Part shown: positions 52,826 through 61,504 of the stretch, in pieces
Layout of the letters: every line of letters starts with the position of its first letter
How positions within the stretch are numbered: the first letter of the stretch is position 1
Assembly (NCBI RefSeq): GCF_012030425.1
Contig: NZ_JAAUVN010000006.1
Coordinates: 62,001 to 126,000, forward strand
Reading direction: 5' to 3'
DNA from: Sphingobacterium sp. B16(2022)
GTDB taxonomy: Bacteria > Bacteroidota > Bacteroidia > Sphingobacteriales > Sphingobacteriaceae
DNA: 64,000 nt
Program-made: the position numbers and the translations under genes
Notes under the pieces: model-generated
The model's database searches: none
Told to the model about the DNA's origin: nothing
What the model saw: the letters and a program-made list of their open reading frames with translations, nothing else

Positions 52826-55552
52826 TTATAAAAACATTTTTGTAAAATCCCATGATAGCTTTAACATATAGTAACGTCTGATCGTATCATATCTTCTTTG
52901 CGTAAATACAGAGCTTGAGGCCGATCTGCTAAAGCCTTTATTTTGATTCAGAACATCATTAACTGTAAAATCTAAAATCAAAGATTCATTTTTCAAGAAT
53001 TTCTTACTAACTCCTGGATGAAGTAAAAATTGATCAAACTTCTGGTCAAACGCTTTCGTTGCTGCCTCGTAAGTATAATCGTAGTTGGTATATACCTTAA
53101 GTGTTTTTGTAAAAAAGTATTCTACACTTCCAGAGGAACCGAATACAAAACCATTACTGTTTGTATTTTGCTGTAAGTTAGACTCCATAACACGGTATTG
53201 TGGACTTAGATTAATATTAAAGTTTAGCCCGGTTTTTGTATCACGAGTCAACGTGTAAGTAAAATTATAATTGGTTGTATTTACTTTATTCAGTTCACCA
53301 TTGAAGAAATTATAATTTTCCGATGTTGACAATGATAATTGTGGCGAGTTACTCAATCCCAATTTTTTATTCAACTTAAAGTAATAACCGGACCAAAAAT
53401 TAGCAGACAGATTAGTTTTTCCTATTATATTATTCCATTCGTAGGTATTTATACCATTAGCAGTAGTGATGTTCTGTGAAATAGGATCTTTTACAACATT
53501 TACGTTCCCTCCTACATATGCATAACTTCCTGTCAATAACTTAAATGTATTATAACCTAAGTTTATATTATGACTAAAAGATGGTTTCAAATTCTCATTC
53601 CCAATATAGCGATTCAATTGATCTGAGTTATCAAGTATCGGCTGGATTTGATTTAAAGCAGGTAGTTGATTACGTCCATTGTAATTAAACCACAACTGCT
53701 TACTTTTAGTAAATGAATAACCACCACCTAATGACGGATTATAAGTGAAAAAGTTTCTGGAAAACTGTTCTTTCGTATCGTTATTCCGTTGCTCTAAATC
53801 ATCATTATTGAAACTATTCGTAAAATTTAATCTTAACTTTTCCGTTGTATAACCGAATGCCAGTTTATAATTACTGCTTGTTCTATTGAAATCATAATCA
53901 TTACTAAAACGTTTATCCAGTTGATCATAATTTCCTGAAGAGGATTCATTAAACGATTCCACCAAAGAAGAACTTTTATTACTTTCGACACCACCTCCAA
54001 TCGACATATTTAAAACTTTAGACAATGGTTCTGTATAGGTTAAAGATGCTCGGTTATTTGTTACCCTCTGTTCTCTGTTTTTTCGCTGATCAGTAATAGA
54101 ATCTTGTCCAACATCATATTTACGAACTTTTGAATATAGAGACCCTCCACCAGTAGTTTCATCTTTCCTTGTCTCTCCACTAAATGTCAATGATCTTCCT
54201 TTTTTCTTAAATTTATGAGTAAACAACGCACTTAAATTAAATGCTTTCACCTTGTTGTCCGCAACTTCTCTTGTATTTTCAGTTGTTACTGTATCCAATT
54301 TTTCGGAAAATTGATACGCTTCGCGCTTATTATCAGACCAAAGATTCTTTTGCGATGCTCCTCCACGAATTGTCAATGTATTTAAGGAGTCAAAGTTAAG
54401 ATCGTATTTCAAATTTACACGATGCTGATCATTTTCCGTATCTACTGTCTTTACAGTACGGCTGTTGATAAGACCACTCATCAAAGTTTCATCTTGACCA
54501 TCACTACTGATACGACCATATTTATAGTTTATATTGACGTTATGCTTGTTTTTATCAAATTTGTCTGAAAAGTTAATGCCTGAATTAATTGCTCTTGGGA
54601 CACCAATTACACCTTGGCCAGAGAATGGGTCGGTAAAACTTGACCAGGACATCGATCCATCATCACCATAACTTACTCCGGAATCGCCCCCATATTTCTC
54701 TGCATCTTGCCAATTCATCGACGTAGTACCATTGTTACCAAATAGACCATAAGCTGATATTTTTTGCGAACCTTTAAACTTATTAACCATCAGTTGCCCC
54801 ATGTAGTATTTATCTGTTCCACCACCTACTAGCGCTTTACCAAACATACCATTTTTGGCTCCATCTTTTAATTTAACATTAATCGTTTGCTCTCGTTGAC
54901 CATCATCCACTCCTGTACGTTCCGCTTGTTCTGATTTCTTTTCGTAGACCTGCACTTTATCAACCATGTCTGAACGTATGTTACGTGTCACTAATGTCGG
55001 ATCATCGCCAAAGAATTCTTCCCCGTCTACTAAAACCTTTTTCACAGTTTTACCTTGTGCAGTAATCTTTCCCGATGCATCAACCGTAATACCCGGCAAT
55101 ACTTTCAATAAATCTTCAACTTTAGCATTTTTTTCCACTTTAAAGCTACCTGCATCATATTCTGTAGTATCTCCTTTAATAGTGATCGGAATGCGTCCTG
55201 TTACGATAACTTCTTGTAAAAGTTGCGCTGTACTTGTCAAACCAACCTTTAATGCTGAATAATCTTGATTTGGTAAAATTTCGGTATAATAGTCTCCATA
55301 TTTGGGATAACTTACAATAAGTACTGCCTCACTTTGTACGGGTGTATTTAACGAAAAATTACCATTTTCATCAGATCTGGTAAAATCTAAAAGAATAGAG
55401 TCTTTGGCACTCAAGAGCATGACCGTTGCATTTGACAACTTCTGCTGATCTTTGGCATCACTAATTTTACCTTGAATTTTACTCTGAGCAAAGCAAAAGC
55501 TCACAAGCATCGGTAATAGCAACAACAAATGGAAAATCGTTTTTCTTTTCAT
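52826..55552 (-). CDS. Outer membrane TonB-dependent receptor-like protein
   Basis: A 908-residue outer-membrane protein: signal peptide (about 1-22, SFCFA-Q), carboxypeptidase-regulatory-like domain (about 24-110: 'SKIQGKISDAKDQQKLSNATV'), plug (about 115-230: 'VEDLLKVLPGITVDASGKI', 'VLVDGEEFFGDDPTLVTRNI') and a barrel ending in aromatic residues. The overall plan equals that of the protein at 18783, but the sequence differs strongly. It forms a two-gene unit with the GLPGLI protein downstream. Ligand unknown. Confidence 0.88.
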   Translation of the reverse strand: MKRKTIFHLLLLLPMLVSFCFAQSKIQGKISDAKDQQKLSNATVMLLSAKDSILLDFTRSDENGNFSLNTPVQSEAVLIVSYPKYGDYYTEILPNQDYSALKVGLTSTAQLLQEVIVTGRIPITIKGDTTEYDAGSFKVEKNAKVEDLLKVLPGITVDASGKITAQGKTVKKVLVDGEEFFGDDPTLVTRNIRSDMVDKVQVYEKKSEQAERTGVDDGQREQTINVKLKDGAKNGMFGKALVGGGTDKYYMGQLMVNKFKGSQKISAYGLFGNNGTTSMNWQDAEKYGGDSGVSYGDDGSMSWSSFTDPFSGQGVIGVPRAINSGINFSDKFDKNKHNVNINYKYGRISSDGQDETLMSGLINSRTVKTVDTENDQHRVNLKYDLNFDSLNTLTIRGGASQKNLWSDNKREAYQFSEKLDTVTTENTREVADNKVKAFNLSALFTHKFKKKGRSLTFSGETRKDETTGGGSLYSKVRKYDVGQDSITDQRKNREQRVTNNRASLTYTEPLSKVLNMSIGGGVESNKSSSLVESFNESSSGNYDQLDKRFSNDYDFNRTSSNYKLAFGYTTEKLRLNFTNSFNNDDLEQRNNDTKEQFSRNFFTYNPSLGGGYSFTKSKQLWFNYNGRNQLPALNQIQPILDNSDQLNRYIGNENLKPSFSHNINLGYNTFKLLTGSYAYVGGNVNVVKDPISQNITTANGINTYEWNNIIGKTNLSANFWSGYYFKLNKKLGLSNSPQLSLSTSENYNFFNGELNKVNTTNYNFTYTLTRDTKTGLNFNINLSPQYRVMESNLQQNTNSNGFVFGSSGSVEYFFTKTLKVYTNYDYTYEAATKAFDQKFDQFLLHPGVSKKFLKNESLILDFTVNDVLNQNKGFSRSASSSVFTQRRYDTIRRYYMLKLSWDFTKMFL

Positions 55553-55725
55553 CTAAAAACTATAATTATCACTTTGGTTAATAAAACTGCACAAATATAT
55601 TGCATAGTTACCCCTATTAGATAGGCTTTCAATAGAAATGTTACAACTTTTTATAACTTTTTTTTAAATCCTTTAATTATGCCTCTAAAACCATAATTAC
55701 CAAGGTGAAATTATAATGTTTTACC

Positions 55726-55733
55726 TATTTTTG
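55726..55733 (+). promoter_or_regulatory. -7 element TATTTTTG before the dipeptidase
   Basis: TATTTTTG fits TAnnTTTG 20 nt before the ATG at 55753; no good -33 element. Confidence 0.4.
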
Positions 55734-55752
55734 TTTTAAATACATTCATACT

Positions 55753-57123
55753 ATGCAAACTATACAAGAATATGTTGAGGCGAACAAACAACGATTTTTA
55801 GATGAGTTGTTTGATTTATTACGTCTTCCGTCAGTAAGTGCTGATCCAAAATTTAAAGGTGATATCGAAAAAACGGCAGAATTTGTAGCACAAAAGTTAA
55901 AGGAAGCTGGCGCAGATAATGTAGAAATCTGTCAAACAGCGGGTAATCCGATTGTATATGGAGAAAAAATTATCGATCCTGCTTTACCGACGGTATTAAC
56001 CTATGGACATTATGATGTGCAACCTGCTGATCCATACGAATTGTGGGATACTCCACCGTTTGAGCCAACAGTACGTGATGGTAAAATTTACGCGCGTGGT
56101 TCTGCAGATGATAAGGGACAATTCTATATGCATGTAAAAGCATTTGAATATATGATGAAAAATAATGCACTTGCGTGCAATATTAAATTCATGATCGAGG
56201 GAGAAGAAGAAGTTGGTTCTGCTAACCTTGGAACTTTTGTAAAAGAAAATAAGGAAAAATTAAAAGCTGACGTAATTGTTATTTCTGACACATCGATGAT
56301 CAGTCTGGAAACTCCATCTTTAGAAACTGGATTAAGAGGATTATCTTATGTTGAAGTTGAAGTAACTGGTCCAAATAGAGATTTACACTCTGGTGTTTAC
56401 GGGGGCGCAGTTGCAAACCCAGCTACAATCTTAGCAAAATTAATCGCATCTCTACATGATGAGAACAATCATATTGCCATTCCAGGATTTTACGATGATG
56501 TCGTCGAACTATCTCAGGAAGAACGCGATGAGCTCAATAAAGCGCCATTCGAAATCGAAGCATATAAAAAAGATTTAGGTGTTCAAGAGCTATGGGGAGA
56601 AGAAGGATATTCAACAATTGAACGTACAGGTACTCGCCCGACTTTAGAAGTGAACGGTATTTGGGGAGGTTATATTGGTGAAGGTGCAAAAACTGTACTT
56701 CCTTCGAAAGCATATGCCAAGATTTCGATGCGATTAGTTCCAAATCAAAATTCACAGCGTATTACAGACTTATTTAAAAAACATTTCGAAGCAATTGCTC
56801 CCAAAAATGTACAAGTCGAAGTTAAACCGCATCATGGTGGCGAACCGGTTGTAACTCCAACTGATAGTGTCGCTTACAAAGCTGCTGAGAAAGCTTTAAC
56901 GGACACATTTGGGGTAAAACCTATCCCAACCCGCGGCGGAGGTTCAATTCCTATTGTAGCCTTATTTGAGGAAGTTTTAGGCTTAAAAACTGTCCTTCTT
57001 GGTTTCGGATTAAATAGTGACAACCTACATTCTCCGAACGAGAAATATGGTATTGAAAATTATCTTAAAGGTATTTCAACTATTCCTTTGTTTCATAAAT
57101 ATTATGCTGCATTAAGTAAATAA
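55753..57123 (+). CDS. M20 family dipeptidase
   Basis: A 456-residue cytoplasmic di-zinc peptidase. Motifs in order: 'TYGHYDVQPADP', 'YARGSADDKGQFYMH', 'MIEGEEEVGSANLG', and the lid-domain 'DLHSGVYGGAVANPA', ending with 'LHSPNEKYGIENY'. This is the PepV/CNDP-like dipeptidase group. It would break down dipeptides such as those released by the S46 enzyme nearby, although the two genes are not cotranscribed. Confidence 0.93.
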   Translation: MQTIQEYVEANKQRFLDELFDLLRLPSVSADPKFKGDIEKTAEFVAQKLKEAGADNVEICQTAGNPIVYGEKIIDPALPTVLTYGHYDVQPADPYELWDTPPFEPTVRDGKIYARGSADDKGQFYMHVKAFEYMMKNNALACNIKFMIEGEEEVGSANLGTFVKENKEKLKADVIVISDTSMISLETPSLETGLRGLSYVEVEVTGPNRDLHSGVYGGAVANPATILAKLIASLHDENNHIAIPGFYDDVVELSQEERDELNKAPFEIEAYKKDLGVQELWGEEGYSTIERTGTRPTLEVNGIWGGYIGEGAKTVLPSKAYAKISMRLVPNQNSQRITDLFKKHFEAIAPKNVQVEVKPHHGGEPVVTPTDSVAYKAAEKALTDTFGVKPIPTRGGGSIPIVALFEEVLGLKTVLLGFGLNSDNLHSPNEKYGIENYLKGISTIPLFHKYYAALSK

Positions 57124-57142
57124 ATACCTGCACAAAATACAG

Positions 57143-57175
57143 AAAGGGGTTCGCTAATTTGAACCCCTTTTTTAT
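57143..57175 (+). terminator. Terminator after the dipeptidase
   Basis: AAAGGGGTTC (57143-57152) pairs with GAACCCCTTT (57161-57170), then TTT. Confidence 0.85.
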
Positions 57176-57223
57176 TATATTGCTCTCCTTACGAAAAGCT
57201 ATCTTGTATAAAAATATTATTGA

Positions 57224-57967
57224 ATGATTAAAATTCTGAAGAAACTGCATCGCTATTTTTATTTTGCCAGTGTTTTTATTGTGTTCTGTTGTCTTTTTCC
57301 CATCATATGGCTATATGCAAGAAATGCATCCAAAAACTATAATCAAATCGCGTATCTCAGGAGATGGATGAGTCTCATCGGTTCATATGGTGCCGGTATT
57401 TTTTACCGCGTAAAGTTTGAAGAAAAAATTGACTGGTCCAAACCTTATATCCTCTGTGCTAACCATACTTCCGTTCTAGACATCACGGCGATGACTTTTA
57501 TATCCCAGAAAGCTATTAGTTTTATTGGAAAAGCAGAGTTATTGAAAAACCCCGTAACACGCATATTTTTTAAAACAATTGATATCCCTGTAGATCGTAA
57601 GAGCAGAATGGCTTCTTTCAGATCTTTTAAAAAGGCTAATGAAATGCTTAAGGAGGGAAAATCTCTTGCCATTTTTCCGGAGGGAAAAATTGATGAGCAG
57701 TATCCACCTACTATACATCCTTTTAAATCTGGTGCATTTCGTCTGGCAATTGAGAATAATATTCCAATAATCCCGATTGTCATTGAAAATGCCTGGGAAA
57801 TTTTATGGGATGACGGTCATAAATTAGGATCGCATCCAGGCATCGTAAAAGTGCAAGTATTTGCTCCGATTAATACAGATAATTATGATGAACAAAATGC
57901 TGCTGACTTAGAAAATTACGTTTACAATAAAATGCTTTCACATTGGAAATTGCAGAATAAATTGTAA
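57224..57967 (+). CDS. plsC: 1-acyl-sn-glycerol-3-phosphate acyltransferase family protein
   Basis: A 247-residue membrane-bound acyltransferase that makes phosphatidic acid. A hydrophobic segment lies at about 12-32. The catalytic motif is NHTSVLD (residues 80-86) and the substrate motif is FPEGKIDE where FPEGTRS is usual; the 'IPVDRKS' and 'IIPIVI' segments are also there. The PlsC family has lipid A and ornithine-lipid relatives, so the exact substrate is not proven. The LolD-like gene follows after 29 nt. Confidence 0.88.
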   Translation: MIKILKKLHRYFYFASVFIVFCCLFPIIWLYARNASKNYNQIAYLRRWMSLIGSYGAGIFYRVKFEEKIDWSKPYILCANHTSVLDITAMTFISQKAISFIGKAELLKNPVTRIFFKTIDIPVDRKSRMASFRSFKKANEMLKEGKSLAIFPEGKIDEQYPPTIHPFKSGAFRLAIENNIPIIPIVIENAWEILWDDGHKLGSHPGIVKVQVFAPINTDNYDEQNAADLENYVYNKMLSHWKLQNKL

Positions 57968-57996
57968 TTTGAACACCAAATTTAAACAAGTTTGCT

Positions 57997-58755
57997 ATGG
58001 CTTCCGCAACATTAATTGAAATTCAAGAGATCGCTCGACAATATACAATAGGAACAGAGACTATTCATGCGTTAAAATCTGTTTCTTTAAATATAAAGAA
58101 AGGTGAATTTGTAGCTTTAATGGGTCCATCTGGATCTGGAAAGTCAACATTAATGAATATTTTAGGTTGCTTAGACACTCCTAATTATGGTGATTATATT
58201 TTAAATGGCATCAATGTCAGTGATATGACAGATGATGAACTGGCTGAAGTTCGGAATAAGGAGATTGGATTTGTTTTTCAAACATTCAACCTTTTACCCA
58301 AAAGCACAGCATTGGAAAATGTTGCACTTCCATTAATTTATGCAGGGATTAAGCAAAGTGTACGGGAGGAAAAAGCAACACAGGCTTTAAATAGTGTCGG
58401 ATTAGGAAATCGTGTTGATCATCGTCCGAATGAGTTATCAGGTGGTCAACGCCAACGTGTAGCAGTTGCCCGTGCATTGATAAACAATCCATCCATTATT
58501 CTTGCGGATGAACCTACAGGAAATCTTGACACAAAGACTTCTATCGAAATCATGGGGCTTTTAGAAGAAATCCATTCTAAGGGAAATACCATCATATTGG
58601 TAACTCACGAGGAAGATATTGCACAGCATGCACATCGAATCGTCCGCATGAGAGATGGACTTATAGAAGCTGATTATCCAAATACAGATATCAAATCCGT
58701 TTCTCCAAGACTATCAGCATTAGAAGAAAAAGGTGATGATTTTGAAAATATTTAG
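57997..58755 (+). CDS. LolD/MacB-type ABC transporter ATP-binding protein, no adjacent permease
   Basis: A 252-residue ATPase with Walker A GPSGSGKST (about 43-51), signature LSGGQRQRVAVARAL, Walker B IILADEP, D-loop GNLD and H-loop VTHEED. All key residues are canonical, unlike the divergent ATPase at 7069. It ends with an extra tail of about 25 residues after the ATPase core. No permease gene is adjacent, so it must serve permeases elsewhere, for example LolCE-type or FtsX-like ones. It is probably cotranscribed with the acyltransferase. Confidence 0.92.
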   Translation: MASATLIEIQEIARQYTIGTETIHALKSVSLNIKKGEFVALMGPSGSGKSTLMNILGCLDTPNYGDYILNGINVSDMTDDELAEVRNKEIGFVFQTFNLLPKSTALENVALPLIYAGIKQSVREEKATQALNSVGLGNRVDHRPNELSGGQRQRVAVARALINNPSIILADEPTGNLDTKTSIEIMGLLEEIHSKGNTIILVTHEEDIAQHAHRIVRMRDGLIEADYPNTDIKSVSPRLSALEEKGDDFENI

Positions 58756-58839
58756 AAAGATGAGCACAACGCTAGTGTATTTTTTCAAACTGAATATCAA
58801 TTACTTAAATTGATGATAAAAAAATAAATGACAAATAAC

Positions 58840-58869
58840 TTGCTAAAGACAAATTAAATTATATTTTTG
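58840..58869 (+). promoter_or_regulatory. Bacteroidota-type promoter before the DUF2795-like gene
   Basis: TTG (58840-58842), 19 bases, TATTTTTG (58862-58869): a near-perfect match to the phylum consensus. The start codon is 30 nt further on. Confidence 0.65.
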
Positions 58870-58899
58870 CGAAAATTGAAAACTTAATCTGTTTTTATT

Positions 58900-59121
58900 A
58901 TGTATTGGACATTAGAGTTAGCTTCACATTTAGAAGATGCCCCTTGGCCGGCAACAAAAGATGAATTAATCGACTATGGTATTCGTTCTGGTGCTCCTGT
59001 TGAAGTAATCGAAAATTTACAAGATTTAGAAGACGACGGTGAGCCTTACGAGAATATAGAAGAAATTTGGCCAGATTATCCTACAAAGGATGATTTCTTC
59101 TTTAACGAAGACGAGTATTAA
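58900..59121 (+). CDS. Small acidic DUF2795-like protein
   Basis: A 73-residue acidic protein that resembles DUF2795 proteins: 'LELASHLEDAPWPATKDELIDYGIRSGAPVEVIENLQDLEDDGEPYENIEEIWPDYP'. The family is small, widespread in Bacteroidota, and has no known function. It has the clearest promoter in this part of the window and its own terminator, so it is probably well expressed. Confidence 0.85.
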   Translation: MYWTLELASHLEDAPWPATKDELIDYGIRSGAPVEVIENLQDLEDDGEPYENIEEIWPDYPTKDDFFFNEDEY

Positions 59122-59123
59122 TA

Positions 59124-59158
59124 AAAAATGCCTTACATTGAATTGTAAGGCATTTTTT
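59124..59158 (+). terminator. Terminator after the DUF2795-like gene
   Basis: AAAAAATGCCTTACA pairs with TGTAAGGCATTTTTT around 5 to 6 bases. Confidence 0.88.
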
Positions 59159-59201
59159 ATACGATTTAATCCTTTTCACTAAATAGCAGTCTTATCACTA
59201 T

Positions 59202-59666
59202 ATGATAACATATCTTAAAAGTGCATGTATACTTTTGGCATTTCTGATTCCCAATATCAATTTTGCACAGGAAAACAGAGTTCCTGATTCCAATTTGGTT
59301 ATTGTGAAAAAATTTGTCACTGCTCTTAATGACCCCAATATTGCTACAGATGTGATCTTAAGTCAGCACATCATCATCAACAAAAAGCTTACGGATGAAT
59401 ATTTTGAATATCTCGAAGCAAGTCTAAACGAAGTCCGTCTCAATATACAGATGAAAGATATTAGTCAAATTCAGTATCTCAACTATCATCAGCTTCCTAA
59501 AAAGGAAACTAGGGATATCGACTTAGAAGGAAAAAATGCGTCGAACATTTACTTTCTTAAAATAAAAGACAGGCTGATTGTATCCCTTTATCTTGAAGCA
59601 GACAAAATTGCATCCTTTACTTTAGTCTCAAAAGGAAATAATTTAGCACATTTTGTCACATATTAA
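59202..59666 (+). CDS. Hypothetical exported protein
   Basis: A 154-residue protein with a signal peptide (about 1-22, PNINFA-Q). The mature part has alternating short strands and helices and no motif that I recognise. It is a single gene between the DUF2795-like gene and the trp leader, and nothing ties it to either. Confidence 0.7.
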   Translation: MITYLKSACILLAFLIPNINFAQENRVPDSNLVIVKKFVTALNDPNIATDVILSQHIIINKKLTDEYFEYLEASLNEVRLNIQMKDISQIQYLNYHQLPKKETRDIDLEGKNASNIYFLKIKDRLIVSLYLEADKIASFTLVSKGNNLAHFVTY

Positions 59667-59684
59667 AATTATTCACTAAATCAC

Positions 59685-59715
59685 TTGCTTTTTTTAAAAT
59701 AATCAACCATATTTG
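59685..59715 (+). promoter_or_regulatory. Predicted trp operon promoter
   Basis: TTG (59685-59687) is 20 bases from CATATTTG (59708-59715), one base off TAnnTTTG. The leader peptide start codon lies 17 nt after the -7 element. Confidence 0.5.
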
Positions 59716-59731
59716 CTATTACAATAAAGAA

Positions 59732-59779
59732 ATGAATATAAACGTATTAAATAAGTCTTGGTGGTGGCATAACAGTTAA
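59732..59779 (+). CDS. trp operon leader peptide
   Basis: A 15-codon reading frame, MNINVLNKSWWWHNS, with three consecutive TGG codons and stop TAA, in the leader of trpDFBA. It fits the control peptide of classical trp attenuation: ribosome stalling at the Trp codons when charged tRNA-Trp is scarce should favour the antiterminator hairpin. The stop codon lies inside the small hairpin AACAGT-TAA-ACTGTT (59771-59785), as in the enteric 1:2 structure. A product this short is not expected to have another function. Confidence 0.88.
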   Translation: MNINVLNKSWWWHNS

Positions 59780-59860
59780 ACTGTTGTGGCAAAGAACTAT
59801 TGCTTAGATTTATCTATACATCAAAATAGTAGGCTTGCCTTTTTAGGTAAGCCTTTTTTT
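59771..59860 (+). promoter_or_regulatory. trp attenuator (pause hairpin, antiterminator, terminator)
   Basis: Pause hairpin: AACAGT (59771-59776) / ACTGTT (59780-59785). Antiterminator: GGCAA (59788-59792) and ACTATT (59796-59801) pair with TTGCC (59835-59839) and AATAGT (59825-59830). Terminator: AGGCTTGCC (59831-59839) pairs with GGTAAGCCT (59846-59854, one G-U), followed by seven T. Terminator and antiterminator share 59835-59839, so they exclude each other. Confidence 0.85.
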
Positions 59861-59874
59861 ATTTTAATAATACC

Positions 59875-60864
59875 ATGAAAAAAATATTAGCGCATTTATT
59901 TGAATATAAATCATTCAGCAGAAAAGAGGCTTATGATATCCTCATCAATATCACAGAGGGCAAATATGATAGCCATCAAATCGCTGCATTCATGACAGCT
60001 TACGGCATGCGAAGTATCCGTGTGGAAGAACTTGGTGGATTTAGAGATGCGATGTACGATCTATGTCTTCAGCTTGACTTCAGCGGTTATGATTTAATCG
60101 ATTTATGTGGTACAGGTGGAGATGGAAAAAACACTTTCAACATTTCTACATTAGCATCTTTTGTTGTAGCTGGAGCAGGTTATCATGTCGCTAAACATGG
60201 TAATATCGGCGTCTCATCGGGCTGTGGTTCTTCCAATGTTATGGAATATTTGGGCTATCAATTTACAAACGATAAAGGCGAGCTAAACAGACAACTGGAT
60301 GAGGCCAACATTTGCTTCTTACATGCCCCTTTATTTCATCCTGCGATGAAGACGGTAGCACCTATTCGAAAAGCGTTGGCCGTTAAAACATTCTTTAACA
60401 TGCTAGGCCCTTTGACCAATCCTGCGAATCCAAAATTTCAATCCGTAGGTGTTTTTAGTCTAGAGCTTGCAAGATTGTATGGATACCTCTATCAAGATTC
60501 AGTAAAACAATATTCGATTATACATGCACTGGATGGATACGATGAGATATCACTTACAGGTGATTTCAAAGTTATAACCAATGCTGGAGAAAAATACTAC
60601 AGTATTCCTGAACTTGGCTTTGATATTGTTGCACCAGCTTCTTTAGCTAGTGGGGAAACAATCAATGAAGCGGCAGACACATTTTTGAAAATTATAAGCA
60701 ATGATGGCAATGACATTCAAAATAACGTAGTACTTACAAATGCCGCCTTTGCTATCAATACATTTGATCCGCAAAAAACATTTGCAGCTTGTTTGGCCGA
60801 AGCAGAAGAATCACTTAAAAGCGGAAGAGCATTCAATAGTTTCAAAAAACTTATAAATAAATAA
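59875..60864 (+). CDS. trpD: Anthranilate phosphoribosyltransferase
   Basis: A 329-residue enzyme that joins anthranilate to PRPP in tryptophan synthesis. 'DLCGTGGDGKNTFNIST' (PRPP site), 'KHGNIGVSSGCGSSNVMEYLGY', and 'LGPLTNPANP' are diagnostic. It is the first structural gene after the attenuator, 14 nt after the terminator T run. trpE and trpG, which normally precede it, are absent. Confidence 0.95.
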   Translation: MKKILAHLFEYKSFSRKEAYDILINITEGKYDSHQIAAFMTAYGMRSIRVEELGGFRDAMYDLCLQLDFSGYDLIDLCGTGGDGKNTFNISTLASFVVAGAGYHVAKHGNIGVSSGCGSSNVMEYLGYQFTNDKGELNRQLDEANICFLHAPLFHPAMKTVAPIRKALAVKTFFNMLGPLTNPANPKFQSVGVFSLELARLYGYLYQDSVKQYSIIHALDGYDEISLTGDFKVITNAGEKYYSIPELGFDIVAPASLASGETINEAADTFLKIISNDGNDIQNNVVLTNAAFAINTFDPQKTFAACLAEAEESLKSGRAFNSFKKLINK

Positions 60865-60865
60865 C

Positions 60866-61504
60866 ATGAGCTTAAAAATTAAAGTTTGTGGCATGAAAGA
60901 TCTGGATAATATGCTAGATCTCATTAAATTACCGATCGATTATATGGGTTTGATTTTCTATGAAAAATCAAAACGATATGTCAGTGCTTTGGATGCCCAT
61001 TTTATAAAGGCAATCCCAGGAATAAAAAAAATAGGTGTTTTTGTAAATGCCAGCGAGCAGGAAATTCTACAAAAAATCAGTGATTACGGATTAGCCGGAA
61101 TTCAGTTACATGGTCATGAGGATCCTGATTTTTGTCTTAGGTTAAAATCTAAAGATATTCTTGTCATCAAATCTTTTGGCATTGACGAAAACTTTGATTG
61201 GCAATCTCTCAACGCATACGAATCGGTTGCTGATTATTTTTTATTTGACACTAAGACTAGTAACCATGGTGGTTCGGGAATACACTTTGACTGGGATTTA
61301 TTGAGGAACTACCCCTTAGAGAAACCCTATTTTTTAAGTGGTGGTTTAAGTGCTGAAAATATAAGAGAGGCAAGCCAGATTTCCGATCCTCGTTTATACG
61401 GTCTCGATTTAAATTCAAAATTTGAATTTAAGTCAGGAATAAAAAATGTAGAATTATTAGAACAGACATTGAAAAACATGAATTATGAGCAAGTACCAGG
61501 TTAA
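60866..61504 (+). CDS. trpF: Phosphoribosylanthranilate isomerase
   Basis: A 212-residue TIM barrel that opens the ribose ring of PRA. It begins 'SLKIKVCGMKDLDNM' with the catalytic Cys, and 'GIQLHGHEDPDFC', 'LFDTKTSNHGGSGIHFDW' and 'GLDLNSKFE' follow. It starts 1 nt after the trpD stop and overlaps trpB by 20 nt. trpC (indole-glycerol-phosphate synthase) is not fused and not adjacent. Confidence 0.95.
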   Translation: MSLKIKVCGMKDLDNMLDLIKLPIDYMGLIFYEKSKRYVSALDAHFIKAIPGIKKIGVFVNASEQEILQKISDYGLAGIQLHGHEDPDFCLRLKSKDILVIKSFGIDENFDWQSLNAYESVADYFLFDTKTSNHGGSGIHFDWDLLRNYPLEKPYFLSGGLSAENIREASQISDPRLYGLDLNSKFEFKSGIKNVELLEQTLKNMNYEQVPG

